Assembly (NCBI GenBank): GCA_035293565.1
Contig: DATGMP010000031.1
Span: 1-64,000 of the forward strand
Source: DATGMP01 sp035293565
GTDB taxonomy: Bacteria > Pseudomonadota > Alphaproteobacteria > BOG-932 > Roseiterribacteraceae
Length of the DNA stretch: 64,000 nt
Direction: 5' to 3'
This document shows, in pieces, positions 52,238 to 61,649 of the stretch (within the stretch, counting starts at the first letter, position 1; the number at the start of each line of letters is the position of its first letter). The notes below the pieces were generated by a model, which saw only the letters and a list, made by a program, of their open reading frames with translations, ran no database searches and was not told the DNA's origin. The position numbers and the translations under genes are program-made.

Positions 52238-52299
52238 GGGCGCTCCGGGTTCAAGCGGCCTTGTGAGCCTTCCTCAATCCGCGCGCGCTGACAAGCCGG

Positions 52300-54099
52300 T
52301 CAGAATTCCTCGACCGCGACATCCATGAGCGGCTTCGATCCCGCCATGATGGCGCGGAAATGCTGCTCGGTCTCTGGCAGGATCTTGGTTACGAAGAAGC
52401 GCGCGGTCTTGATTTTCGAGCCGTAGAAAGCTGCCTTGCCGTTGGCTTCGCCGAGCTTCGCTTTCGCCACTTTCGCCATACGGAGCCACATATATCCCAG
52501 CGCCACCAGCGCGAACATCCGCAGATAGCTCGTCGATGCCGCACCCGCTTCGTCGGGATTGGCAAGACCTTTCTGGGCGATGAAGCCGGTTGCTTGCTGC
52601 AGCTTGCCGACGGCCTTGCCGAACGGCACCAGAAGCTCCGCCAACTCCGCGTCGGCCTTGTTCTCCTCGATGAAGGCCAGAACGGGGTGGAAGAAGCGAC
52701 GAAGAGAGCGGCCCATATTGGCTGGCAGCTTGCGGCCGACCAGGTCCAATGCCTGGATGCCGTTCGCGCCCTCGTAGATCTGCGTGATGCGCGCGTCACG
52801 GACGAATTGTTCGACGCCGTTCTCATGGATATAGCCGTGTCCGCCCCAGACCTGCATGGACGTAACGGCCGATTCGAAGCCGGCATCGGTGAAGTAGGCT
52901 TTCACGATCGGCGTCATCAGCGCCAGCAGGTCGGCGGCCGCCTCGCGCTTCTTGGGATCGCTGTCATGTGCTTCGATGTCCAGTTGCAGGCTGACCCACA
53001 GGCCCAACGCTCGCGCTCCCTCGACGAACGCCTTCACGGTCAGCAGGTTCTTGCGGACATCGGGGTGGACGATGATCGGATCGGCGGGCTTGTCCTTGGC
53101 CTTGTCGCCGGTGAGGCTGCGGCCCTGCAGCCGATCCTTGGCATAGCCGAGCGCGTTCTGATACGCGACCTCCGCCAGCCCCAGCCCCTGGATGGCGACG
53201 CCGAGGCGCGCGGCATTCATCATCGTAAACATGGCCCGCATGCCCTTGTGCGGCTCGCCGACCAGCCAGCCCTTGGCGTCTTCCAGATTCATGACGCAGG
53301 TGGCTGAAGCCTTGATCCCCATCTTGTGCTCGATCGAGCCGCAAAAGATCCCGTTGCGCGCGCCCGCGACCACCTTGCCGCCCTCTTCCTTGGGAAGGAA
53401 TTTGGGCACGATGAAGAGGCTGATGCCGCGTGTGCCGGGCGGTGCGTCGGGCAGCTTCGCCAGCACCAGATGGATGATGTTTTCGGTGAGATCGTGCTCC
53501 CCGGCCGAGATGAAGATCTTCGTGCCGGTGATCTTATAGCTGCCGTCCTCCTCGGGAACGGCCTTGGTGCGGATGAGGCCGAGATCGGTGCCGCATTGCG
53601 GCTCGGTCAGGCACATCGTGCCGGACCAGATGCCCTCGGTCAGCTTGGGCAGATAGAGCTGTTTCTGCTCGTCGTTGCCATGCATCTCGATCGCGCGATA
53701 GGCGCCGGACGAGAGTCCCGGATACATGCCGAAGGCGGTATTGGCCGACGACACCATTTCGTCGAGTATGGATCCCAGGAAATGCGGCATGCCCTGGCCG
53801 CCATATTGCGGATCGGCGGTCAGCCCCACCCAACCGCCTTCGCAAAAAGTCTTGTAGGCTTCGATGAAGCCCTTCGGCGTGCGCACCACGCCATTCTCGA
53901 AGCTGCAGCCTTCGGTATCGCCCGACAGATTGAGCGGCTGCAGCTCGTTCTCGCAGAGCTTGGCCGCTTCCTCGAGCACCGCGTCGATCACGTCGGCCGT
54001 CGCGTCGGTGAGGCCGAGCGCGGCCAGCGTGTCGCCGACGCCCAGCACCTCGTTCATGACGAACCGAATATTGTCGAGCGGGGCCGTATACGTTGCCAT
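52300..54099 (-). CDS. Acyl-CoA dehydrogenase, large FadE-like type
   Basis: A 599-residue flavoenzyme. The substrate/FAD segment is MCLTEPQCGTDLG, the catalytic Glu lies in IYEGANGIQALDL, and an extra C-terminal domain follows, as in the roughly 600-residue FadE-like group. It makes trans-2-enoyl-CoA in the first step of beta-oxidation; electrons go to ETF. Its start lies 13 bases after the fadB stop, so it is the last gene of the fatty-acid set. Confidence 0.94.
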   Translation of the reverse strand: MATYTAPLDNIRFVMNEVLGVGDTLAALGLTDATADVIDAVLEEAAKLCENELQPLNLSGDTEGCSFENGVVRTPKGFIEAYKTFCEGGWVGLTADPQYGGQGMPHFLGSILDEMVSSANTAFGMYPGLSSGAYRAIEMHGNDEQKQLYLPKLTEGIWSGTMCLTEPQCGTDLGLIRTKAVPEEDGSYKITGTKIFISAGEHDLTENIIHLVLAKLPDAPPGTRGISLFIVPKFLPKEEGGKVVAGARNGIFCGSIEHKMGIKASATCVMNLEDAKGWLVGEPHKGMRAMFTMMNAARLGVAIQGLGLAEVAYQNALGYAKDRLQGRSLTGDKAKDKPADPIIVHPDVRKNLLTVKAFVEGARALGLWVSLQLDIEAHDSDPKKREAAADLLALMTPIVKAYFTDAGFESAVTSMQVWGGHGYIHENGVEQFVRDARITQIYEGANGIQALDLVGRKLPANMGRSLRRFFHPVLAFIEENKADAELAELLVPFGKAVGKLQQATGFIAQKGLANPDEAGAASTSYLRMFALVALGYMWLRMAKVAKAKLGEANGKAAFYGSKIKTARFFVTKILPETEQHFRAIMAGSKPLMDVAVEEF

Positions 54100-54112
54100 C
54101 TTGGGTTTCCCG

Positions 54113-56452
54113 TCAGTTGCGCAGCGGCTTGCCGGTCTCGAGCATGGCCTCGATCCGGTCGATCGTGCCCTCGCGCTTGCAGAGGGCGACGAAGGCCCGG
54201 CGCTCGAGCTTGCTCATATCGTCCTCGCTCAGCACCTGCGTGATGTCCGTATCGCCGCCTGTCACGACGCTCGCGAGCTCGCTTGCGACGACCACATCAT
54301 AGGGCGTGGCTTTTCCCTGCTTGGCGAAGTCGTGCACAGCCAGATCGAGCGCCGCCTTGCCGCTCGGGCCGGGCAGGCGGAATTCGGCGGCGGGCGCCGG
54401 CTTGTAATCCTTGGCGAGCGCGAGCGCGCGGGCCTTGGCGTCGGCCAGCAGCCGGTCGCGATTCATCGTGATGCCGTCGGTCGGGCGCAGATAGAAAAGG
54501 TCCTTGGCTTCCGCCGCCGAGCGCGAGACTTGGGCGGTCGAGATGGTTTGGAAGGCACCGATCACCGGCGGCATCGGTCCTTTCGGCCCCTTCGGATTGG
54601 CAATGTGGCGGGCCAGCAGCTCCTTGCAGCCGCCCCAGCCCGGGATGACGCCGACGCCGACCTCGACCAGGCCCATATAGGTCTCGGCGTGGGCCTGGAC
54701 GGCTGCGCTGTGCAGCGTGATCTCGCAGCCGCCGCCAAGCGCCCGGCCGGCCGGTGCGGAGACGACCGGGAAGGGCGCATGCTTCAGCGCCTTGTAGGTC
54801 ATCTGGCCCAAACCGATCATCTGCTCGAGCTGATCGTACAGCCCGATATTGATGGCGAAGATCACGAGCCCCAGATTGGCGCCGACCGAGAAATTGTCGG
54901 CGTCGTTGGCGACCACCAGGGCCTTCCACTTCCCCTTGCCGTCGCCGATCGTCGACATCGCGGTGCCGATCATCGCCATGATATCGGGATCGAGTGAATT
55001 GGCCTTGGAGTGAAATTCGAGACACAGCACGCCGTCGCCGATGTCCCAAAGACTTGCCGAGCCATTCTTGGCGACCGGCTTGCTGGCGCGCTTGATGTCT
55101 TGCAGCAGCAGCACGCCTTTCGGCCGCACGACCTCGCGATATTCGCCTTCGAGCGAGAGGAACTGCAGCTTGCCGCCTTCCACGCGATAGAAGGAGCGGC
55201 CATTCGCGAGCGCGACCAGCTTCGGGACCTTCCGGCCCGTCGCCGCGTAGCGTTTGGCGAGCCAATCGGCGCCCAGTTGATCCATCAACTCGAACGGGCC
55301 GAATTTCCAGCCATAGCCGAAGCGCATCGCGGCATCGACCTCGACCAGCGTGTCGGCGATCTCGCCGACCAAATCGGCGGCGTAGGCGAAGGTCGGGCCC
55401 AGCATGCCCCAGGCGAAGCGAGCGCCTTTGTCGTCGGCGGAGAGCAGAGTCTTGAGACCGGTCTTGCGATCCGCCAGCGCGGCTTCGAGGCTCGGGATGA
55501 TCGAGGTTCGGGTCGGGCGATACTCGCCGGTCTGGAGGTCGATTGCCTCCTTGAGCCGCTCGGCGCCCTTCTTGGTCATGCGATAAAAGCCGCCCTTGCC
55601 CTTGCGGCCGGTATAGCCGGTCTCGATCATCCGGGTCATCAGCGGCACATCGCGGAGTTGCCCGCGATAGGCGTCGTCGGGCGGCAGCACCGCCGACATG
55701 CTGCCCGACACATGCGGCATCAGGTCGATGCCGACCAGGTCGAAAAGGCCGAACAGGCCTGTCGAGGGGAAGCCCATCACCTTGCCCGCGACCGCGTCGG
55801 CCTCTTCGACCGTGAGCCCGTTGTCCATCGCCGCGTTCAGCCCGGCCTGCATCCACATCATGCCGATGCGGTTGGCGATGAAGCCCGGCGTGTCGTGGCA
55901 GCGCACCACGCCCTTGCCCAGCTGGATGTCGCAGAAGGCGTCCAGCGTCTCGACGACTTCCTGCCGCGTCTCCTTGCCCGAAACGAGTTCGAGCAGACGC
56001 ATATAGCGGGGCGGGTTGAAGAAATGGGTGATCGCGAAATCGGCCCGGAACGCGTCCGAGCGTCCTTCGATCAGGAGCTTGAGCGGTATCGTCGAGGTAT
56101 TGGAGGTGACGATCGAGCCCGGCTTCCGAGCGGCTTCCAGCCTGGCGTAGAGATCGTGCTTGATCTTGAGGTTTTCGACGATGGCTTCGATGATCCAGTC
56201 GACATCGGCGAGCAGGCCCAGATCGTCCTCGAGATTGCCCGGCGCGATCAGCTTGGCGTTGCGCGGGCTCATGAAAGGCGCGGGCTCGGTCTTCAGCATG
56301 CGATCGACCGCGCCCTTGGCGATGGCGCTGCGGTCGCCCTCTTTCGACGCGATGTCGAGCAGCACGACCGGAATCCCTGCGTTGGTCAGGTGAGCGGCAA
56401 TCGCGCCGCCCATGACTCCGGAGCCTATGACGGCGGCTTTCTTGATCTCCAT
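54113..56452 (-). CDS. fadB: 3-hydroxyacyl-CoA dehydrogenase/enoyl-CoA hydratase (FadB-like, dehydrogenase first)
   Basis: A 779-residue bifunctional enzyme. The NAD-binding AVIGSGVMGGAIAAHLTNAG is at the very N-terminus, and the crotonase domain with RALGGGCEITLHSAA and GVIPGWGGCKELL is C-terminal. This order is reversed relative to E. coli FadB and matches the FadN-like type common in alphaproteobacteria and Bacillus. It hydrates enoyl-CoA and oxidises 3-hydroxyacyl-CoA. ATG 56452 shares one base with the thiolase stop (TGATG), so the two are coupled. Confidence 0.93.
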   Translation of the reverse strand: MEIKKAAVIGSGVMGGAIAAHLTNAGIPVVLLDIASKEGDRSAIAKGAVDRMLKTEPAPFMSPRNAKLIAPGNLEDDLGLLADVDWIIEAIVENLKIKHDLYARLEAARKPGSIVTSNTSTIPLKLLIEGRSDAFRADFAITHFFNPPRYMRLLELVSGKETRQEVVETLDAFCDIQLGKGVVRCHDTPGFIANRIGMMWMQAGLNAAMDNGLTVEEADAVAGKVMGFPSTGLFGLFDLVGIDLMPHVSGSMSAVLPPDDAYRGQLRDVPLMTRMIETGYTGRKGKGGFYRMTKKGAERLKEAIDLQTGEYRPTRTSIIPSLEAALADRKTGLKTLLSADDKGARFAWGMLGPTFAYAADLVGEIADTLVEVDAAMRFGYGWKFGPFELMDQLGADWLAKRYAATGRKVPKLVALANGRSFYRVEGGKLQFLSLEGEYREVVRPKGVLLLQDIKRASKPVAKNGSASLWDIGDGVLCLEFHSKANSLDPDIMAMIGTAMSTIGDGKGKWKALVVANDADNFSVGANLGLVIFAINIGLYDQLEQMIGLGQMTYKALKHAPFPVVSAPAGRALGGGCEITLHSAAVQAHAETYMGLVEVGVGVIPGWGGCKELLARHIANPKGPKGPMPPVIGAFQTISTAQVSRSAAEAKDLFYLRPTDGITMNRDRLLADAKARALALAKDYKPAPAAEFRLPGPSGKAALDLAVHDFAKQGKATPYDVVVASELASVVTGGDTDITQVLSEDDMSKLERRAFVALCKREGTIDRIEAMLETGKPLRN

Positions 56453-57588
56453 CAGACGGCCTCGAGCACGGTGGCGATGCCCTGGCCGCCCCCGATGCAC
56501 ATCGTGGCGAGCGCCAGGCTCTTGCCTTCGCGCTTCAGAAGCTGGGCGGCTTTGCCCGTGATCCGGGCGCCGGAAGCGCCCAGCGGGTGGCCGAGCGCCA
56601 GCGCGCCGCCATCGATATTCATCTTCGATTGGTCGATGCCCAGGTCATGGACGACGGAGAGCGATTGGGCGGCGAAGGCTTCGTTGAGTTCGACCACGTC
56701 GATGTCTTTCAACGAGATGCCGGCGCGCTCGAGCGCCTTTTGGGTCGCCGGGACCGGGCCGATGCCCATGATCTCTGGCGCACAGCCCGCGACCGCCGTC
56801 GACTTGATCCGCGCCAAGGGCTTCAGCCCGTGCGCTTTGGCATACTCTTCCGAAACCACCAGGACTGCCGACGCCCCGTCGGTCAGGGGGGATGAGGTTC
56901 CGGCGGTGACCGTCCCTGCGACATCGAAGGCTGGCTTGAGCCCAGCCAGGGCTTCCGCATTGGTGTCAGGCCGGATGGTGCCGTCCGCCTTGACGATGCT
57001 GCCGCCGGCATCGATAGGCACGATCTCCTCATCGAATTTCCCGGCCGCCTGGGCGGCGGCGGCCTTCCTGTGCGAGGCGACCGCCATCTCTTCCTGCTGT
57101 CCGCGAGTAATCTGGTATTTGCGCGCGAGATTCTCGGCCGTTTCGCCCATCGAGATGTAGGCCTGCGGGTACTCCTTCATGAGCTTCGGGTTGGGGAGCG
57201 GATTGTAACCCGGGATCGGAATATGGGTCATCGACTCCACCCCGGCGCAGATAAAGGCGTCGCCGGCGCCGACCGCAATGGCACCGGTCGCCATGTGGAT
57301 CGCCTGCATCGAGGAGCCGCAGAAGCGGTTGACGGTCGTGCCGGCGACAGAGATCGGCAGGTGGGAAAGAAAGCCCAGAATACGCCCGAGATTGAAGCCC
57401 TGCTCGCCCTCGGGAAAGGCGCAGCCGACAATCAAGTCCTCGATGTCCGCCGCGTCGATCCCGCTATCGGCAACCAGCTTCGCGATGACTTGCGCCGCCA
57501 GATCGTCGGCGCGGACACGGGTCAGCGCGCCCTTGCTCGCGAAATGGAACGGAGAACGTCGGAAGTGCGTTATCACGGCGGTTCGCAT
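56452..57588 (-). CDS. fadA: Acetyl-CoA C-acyltransferase (beta-oxidation thiolase)
   Basis: A 378-residue thiolase with catalytic Cys90 in NRFCGSSMQA, His in GGALALGHPLGASG, and the second Cys in ATMCIGGGQG. It cleaves 3-ketoacyl-CoA to acetyl-CoA and a shortened acyl-CoA. As partner of the fadB product it fits FadA; the gene is translationally coupled to fadB by TGATG. The upstream acyl-CoA synthetase is on the same strand with a 186-base gap. Confidence 0.94.
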   Translation of the reverse strand: MRTAVITHFRRSPFHFASKGALTRVRADDLAAQVIAKLVADSGIDAADIEDLIVGCAFPEGEQGFNLGRILGFLSHLPISVAGTTVNRFCGSSMQAIHMATGAIAVGAGDAFICAGVESMTHIPIPGYNPLPNPKLMKEYPQAYISMGETAENLARKYQITRGQQEEMAVASHRKAAAAQAAGKFDEEIVPIDAGGSIVKADGTIRPDTNAEALAGLKPAFDVAGTVTAGTSSPLTDGASAVLVVSEEYAKAHGLKPLARIKSTAVAGCAPEIMGIGPVPATQKALERAGISLKDIDVVELNEAFAAQSLSVVHDLGIDQSKMNIDGGALALGHPLGASGARITGKAAQLLKREGKSLALATMCIGGGQGIATVLEAV

Positions 57589-57625
57589 GATTAATTTGTC
57601 TCCGGATACGAGCCAGGGGTCGACA

Positions 57626-57727
57626 ATGCAGCGTCAATTGCCAGCTTCTGAGGAACGACGGGACGGGCGGCGCTATCGCGCAAGATGGGACGCGCCGCGC
57701 GTAACGGCAACGGTTCGCCCCGGCTGA
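57626..57727 (+). CDS. Possible 33-residue protein, doubtful
   Basis: ATG 57626 has AGGGG seven bases upstream and encodes MQRQLPASEERRDGRRYRAR and then WDAPRVTATVRPG. The arginine-rich start could be a fragment of a PilZ-like protein, but the rest of such a domain is missing. It runs against the neighbouring fad genes. Weakly supported. Confidence 0.25.
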   Translation: MQRQLPASEERRDGRRYRARWDAPRVTATVRPG

Positions 57728-57774
57728 TTTCGTCGCGGCGGTGGGCTCCGCTCGACCGTCTGGAGCGGGTCGCG

Positions 57775-59493
57775 TCATCCTGCGGCCGCGGCCGCCTTTG
57801 CGTTCTTAGCGATTTCCTCGTCGATCAGCGCCTTGCGCGACAGCTTCCCGATGAGAGTCTTGGGCAGCGGCTTGTCGCGAAATTCGACCAGTTTCGGCAT
57901 CTCGATCGGCGACAGCTTGTCCTTCAGGAACTCTCTCAGCTCGTCCGCCGTCAGGCTGGCCCCGGGGCGGAGCTTGATCCAAACCTTGAGCGTCTCGCCG
58001 CGATAGGGGTCGGCGACGCCGCCGGCGACGCATTCCTCGACCGCCGGGTGAAGGTAGATCTCCTCCTCGACCTTGCGCGGATAGATCTTGTAGCCCGAAG
58101 CGATGACGATGTCCTTCAGCCGATCGACGATGAAGATGTAGCCATCCTCGTCCATGGTCGCGATGTCGCCTGAATGGAAGCGGCCGCCGAACATGGCGAA
58201 ATCGGTCTCCTCCGGCTTGTTCCAATAGCCTTTCATCACCTGCGGTCCGGAAACGCAAAGCTCGCCGGGCTGACCGAGCGGCACGGGCGTGATTCGATCG
58301 TCGAGCGAGATGATTTCCACCATCGTGCGGGGAAGGGGGATTCCGATCGACCCGGCCTTATTCGCGCCGACGACCGGATTCGCCGACACGACCGGGGATG
58401 TCTCGGACAGCCCGTACCCTTCCACCAACGTGCAGCCGGTCAGCTTCTCGAAGCGCTGTTTGACCTCGACAGGCAGAGGAGCGCCGCCCGACATGCAGAA
58501 CCGGATGGACGAGATGTCGTATTTGGCGAGCTCCGGATGGTTGGAGATCGCCGTATAGATCGTCGGGACAGCCGGGAAGAGAGTCGGCCGCTTCTTGTGG
58601 ATCGTCTCCAATACTTCCTTCACGTCGAAGCGGGGCAGCGCGATGATCTCGATGCCGTAGAGGATGCTGTTGTTCATCGCCACGGTCATCGCGAAGACGT
58701 GAAAGAATGGAATGACCGCCAGCATCTTGTCTTCGCCCGGCCGCAATACCATCGAATATTTGCCGAGCTGGACCGCATTCCCATAGACATTGGCGTGCGT
58801 CAGCATCGCGCCCTTGGGCGTTCCAGTCGTCCCGCCGGTATATTGGAGCAGGGCGACATCCTCCTCCGGGTTCACGGGATGCGGGACGATCTTTCCATCA
58901 TTCCGGATCAGCCGGTCGTAGTGGAGGAAGCGCGGGTCGGCCGGAATCTTGGCGATGTCTCTGCGACGCGCCAGCGGATACAGCAAATTCTTCGGAAACG
59001 GCAGGATCCCGGCCATGGGGCAGACGATCACAGCCTTCAGTCGGCATTCGTCGGCGACGGCCACCAGCTTGTCGGCAACCTGAGCGACGTCGATCGTGAT
59101 CATGACCTCGGCGCCGCTGTCCAGGATCTGATGGCTGATCTCCCGCTCCGTGTAGAGAGGATTGAAGTTGACGGAGATCCCGCCGCATTTGGCGATCGCG
59201 AAATAGGCGAGCAAGTAATAAGGGCAGTTCGGCAACAAGAGGCCGACGCGCGTGCCGGGACTGATCAGCGGCTTCAAGCCTACGGCGAGCCTGTCCGCGA
59301 GCCGGGCGAGCTCGGAATAGGTCCATTTCTTGCTCATGAAATCGAAGCCCGGCCGGTCGCCGAATTGCCGAGCGGCGTCGTCGAGCAGCGCATAGATCGG
59401 CTTGACGGGGATGTCGGTATCCCACGACAGCCCAGGCGGATAATGCTCAACCCATAGCGGCTGTTTTGCTGTGGTCTCCACGGCTGCGATCAT
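57775..59493 (-). CDS. fadD: Long-chain fatty acid--CoA ligase
   Basis: A 572-residue adenylate-forming enzyme with the AMP/ATP P-loop LLQYTGGTTGTPKGAMLTH, EGYGLSETSPV and the C-terminal hinge FIVDRLKDIVIASGYKIYPRKVEE region. It activates fatty acids to acyl-CoA. As the first gene of the minus-strand set (ligase, thiolase, FadB, dehydrogenase), it supplies the substrate. The chain-length preference is not predictable. A 186-base gap precedes the thiolase gene, so it may have its own promoter. Confidence 0.94.
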   Translation of the reverse strand: MIAAVETTAKQPLWVEHYPPGLSWDTDIPVKPIYALLDDAARQFGDRPGFDFMSKKWTYSELARLADRLAVGLKPLISPGTRVGLLLPNCPYYLLAYFAIAKCGGISVNFNPLYTEREISHQILDSGAEVMITIDVAQVADKLVAVADECRLKAVIVCPMAGILPFPKNLLYPLARRRDIAKIPADPRFLHYDRLIRNDGKIVPHPVNPEEDVALLQYTGGTTGTPKGAMLTHANVYGNAVQLGKYSMVLRPGEDKMLAVIPFFHVFAMTVAMNNSILYGIEIIALPRFDVKEVLETIHKKRPTLFPAVPTIYTAISNHPELAKYDISSIRFCMSGGAPLPVEVKQRFEKLTGCTLVEGYGLSETSPVVSANPVVGANKAGSIGIPLPRTMVEIISLDDRITPVPLGQPGELCVSGPQVMKGYWNKPEETDFAMFGGRFHSGDIATMDEDGYIFIVDRLKDIVIASGYKIYPRKVEEEIYLHPAVEECVAGGVADPYRGETLKVWIKLRPGASLTADELREFLKDKLSPIEMPKLVEFRDKPLPKTLIGKLSRKALIDEEIAKNAKAAAAAG

Positions 59494-59624
59494 CGCGGCT
59501 CCTCCCCCGGAGCCCCCAATCTAGGCCGGTTGCGCCAAGGAGCAACATCGAAGAGGACAGGTGAAATACAGATTTTGCAGCCTTAAGTTAAAAAAGCCGT
59601 TGGCAGTCGTTGTCGTCGAGGATA

Positions 59625-60185
59625 ATGTACAGTGCTGGCGCCATGGGGGTGGGGCCGCGCACACGAAGGTTCGTTCGTTTGTCTCGGTTTGAACACGAAT
59701 TCGACGCTGGTGGTAATGCGGCCGTTAAGGCCCGCCTGAAGTGGTTCAACGCCACGAAGGGATTCGGCTTTGTTTCCCCCGTCGACGGCGCCCCGGATGC
59801 CTTTCTTCACGTCTCGGTCCTCCATCGCGCCGGCCTCCAGGAGCTGGGTGATCAGGCCGAGCTGATCTGCGAGATCGGGCAGGGCCCGAAGGGGCCCCAG
59901 GTCATGCGGATCGTCGAGATGCTGAGCGCTGGCGTTCCGCAGCATCGCGAGCGCGTGAACATTCCGGCGGGTCCCGAGGAAGAGATGTCCGGGACCGTCA
60001 AATGGTTCAAGCCCGACAAAGGATTCGGCTTCATCACTGCAGACGATTCCGAAAAGGACGTCTTCGTCCATAAGAGCGTGCTGCGGCGCTGCGGCCTTGC
60101 CGTGCTCGAAGCCGGTCAGCGGGTCCAGATGCGGGTGCAGGACGTCGAAAAGGGACGCGAAGCGACCTGGGTAATGCCAATCTGA
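59625..60185 (+). CDS. Double cold-shock-domain protein
   Basis: A 186-residue protein. After a basic N-terminal extension come two cold-shock domains: ARLKWFNATKGFGFV with AFLHVSVL, and GTVKWFKPDKGFGFI with DVFVHKSVL. Both have intact RNP1 and RNP2 motifs, so both should bind single-stranded nucleic acid. Twin-CSD proteins are common in alphaproteobacteria. Start ATG 59625 has GAGG three bases upstream; TTG 59610 is an alternative. The AT-rich leader (59570-59600) may hold a cold-responsive structure. Confidence 0.88.
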   Translation: MYSAGAMGVGPRTRRFVRLSRFEHEFDAGGNAAVKARLKWFNATKGFGFVSPVDGAPDAFLHVSVLHRAGLQELGDQAELICEIGQGPKGPQVMRIVEMLSAGVPQHRERVNIPAGPEEEMSGTVKWFKPDKGFGFITADDSEKDVFVHKSVLRRCGLAVLEAGQRVQMRVQDVEKGREATWVMPI

Positions 60186-60263
60186 CCCGGGCGGGCGCCG
60201 ACGCGCGTCCGGGGTTGCAAGCCGTAGGTTAAGCTGCACTTATCTCTTACGAGGTGAGTCGCC

Positions 60264-61046
60264 ATGGCCGGACGGCATTCTTCACGACATTCGCCGCCGC
60301 TTGTCGGCATCCCAGCCTGTTTCCGCAATATTGCGGGGATTGGCTACCATATGGTGGCGGAGAAATACGTCCTGGCGGTCGTTGAAGCCGTCGGCGCGGC
60401 ACCGGTCATCATTCCCGCGCTGGGCGAATTACAGCGACCGGAGGATTTTCTCAGCCGCCTGGATGGGTTGCTCATCACCGGCAGCCAGTCGAATGTCGAA
60501 CCTGCGCGCTATGGCGGCCGGCCCAGCGATCCTGGAACGCTCCATGATCCGCCGCGCGATGCGAGCAACCTGCCGCTGATACCGGCCGCGGTGAAGGCCG
60601 GCGTCCCGCTGCTCGCGATCTGCCGCGGCTGCCAGGAGCTGAACGTGGCCTATGGCGGGACGTTGCACCAGAAGGTCCACGAGCTGCCGGATCGCCTGGA
60701 TCATCGGGCCGACAACACCCAGCCCGTCGACGTGCAGTTCGGGCCTCGTCACAGCGTCCGTTTTACCCCCGGCGGATTGCTGGCGAAGCTCATCGGCTCC
60801 GAGAGCGCGATCGTGAATTCGGTCCACGCCCAAGGGGTGGACCGGGTCGGCGCCGGACTCGCGGTCGAAGCCGTTGCCGAGGACGGTCAGGTCGAGGCGA
60901 TTCGGGTCGAGGATGCGCCCGCCTTCGCGCTTGGCGTACAATGGCATCCCGAGCATCGCCATGCGGAAAATCCGGTGTCGCAGGCGATCTTCGCCGCCTT
61001 CGCGGACGCCATTCATCGTCGTCAATCGCTCGAGCACGCCGCCTGA
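60264..61046 (+). CDS. Gamma-glutamyl-gamma-aminobutyrate hydrolase-type class I amidotransferase (PuuD-like)
   Basis: A 260-residue glutamine amidotransferase-like hydrolase. The nucleophile Cys120 is in LLAICRGCQELNV, and GVQWHPEH gives the catalytic His. LITGSQSNVEP near residue 71 is typical of the PuuD group. It would split gamma-glutamyl amides, as in putrescine breakdown. The rest of the puu pathway is not here, so the exact substrate is open. recR follows with no gap. Confidence 0.87.
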   Translation: MAGRHSSRHSPPLVGIPACFRNIAGIGYHMVAEKYVLAVVEAVGAAPVIIPALGELQRPEDFLSRLDGLLITGSQSNVEPARYGGRPSDPGTLHDPPRDASNLPLIPAAVKAGVPLLAICRGCQELNVAYGGTLHQKVHELPDRLDHRADNTQPVDVQFGPRHSVRFTPGGLLAKLIGSESAIVNSVHAQGVDRVGAGLAVEAVAEDGQVEAIRVEDAPAFALGVQWHPEHRHAENPVSQAIFAAFADAIHRRQSLEHAA

Positions 61047-61649
61047 ATGTCCGGAAGCGAAATCGAAAGGCTGATCCAGCTGCTGGGCAAGCTCCCCGGG
61101 TTGGGGCCGCGCTCGGCCAGACGGGCCGCGCTGATGATGCTGAAGCGCAGGGACGCGATCATGATGCCCTTGGCCGAGGCGATCGAGGCGGCGGCGGCGG
61201 CCGCGAAGAGCTGCTCGGTCTGCGGCAATCTCGATACCGAGGATCCCTGCGGCTTGTGTCGCGATCCGGCGCGCGAGCGGCACGCGATCTGCGTGGTGGA
61301 GGACGTCGCCGACCTTTGGGCGCTCGAGCGCAGCGCGGCGTTCCGGGGCCGCTATCATGTGCTGGGCGGCACGCTGTCGGCCTTCGACGGCACCGGCCCG
61401 GAGGACCTTGCCATCGACAAGCTGGTGGCGCGCGCCCGCGATCCCGATGTCGAGGAGGTGATTCTCGCGCTCAACGCCACGGTAGAGGGGCAGACCACGG
61501 CCCACTTCATCGCCGATAAACTGGCGACCGCAAAGACCGGCGTGACGGTGACGCATCTCGCCCATGGCGTGCCGATGGGCGGCGAGCTCGACTATCTCGA
61601 CGACGGCACGCTGACGGCGGCGCTCCGCGCCCGCCGCTCGGTCGCATGA
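61047..61649 (+). CDS. recR: Recombination mediator protein RecR
   Basis: A 200-residue RecR: a helix-hairpin-helix near LGKLPGLGPRSARRAA, a four-cysteine zinc finger (Cys56, 59, 68, 71) and a Toprim domain (CVVEDVADLWALE). It loads RecA on gaps with RecO and RecF. The usual dnaX-ybaB neighbours are not present. It overlaps the following gene by 4 bases. Confidence 0.96.
   Translation: MSGSEIERLIQLLGKLPGLGPRSARRAALMMLKRRDAIMMPLAEAIEAAAAAAKSCSVCGNLDTEDPCGLCRDPARERHAICVVEDVADLWALERSAAFRGRYHVLGGTLSAFDGTGPEDLAIDKLVARARDPDVEEVILALNATVEGQTTAHFIADKLATAKTGVTVTHLAHGVPMGGELDYLDDGTLTAALRARRSVA

Noticed and set aside
55010..57160. 716-codon open frame antisense to fadB and fadA
   Set aside because: Same shadow effect; sense genes carry complete catalytic motifs and are tightly coupled.
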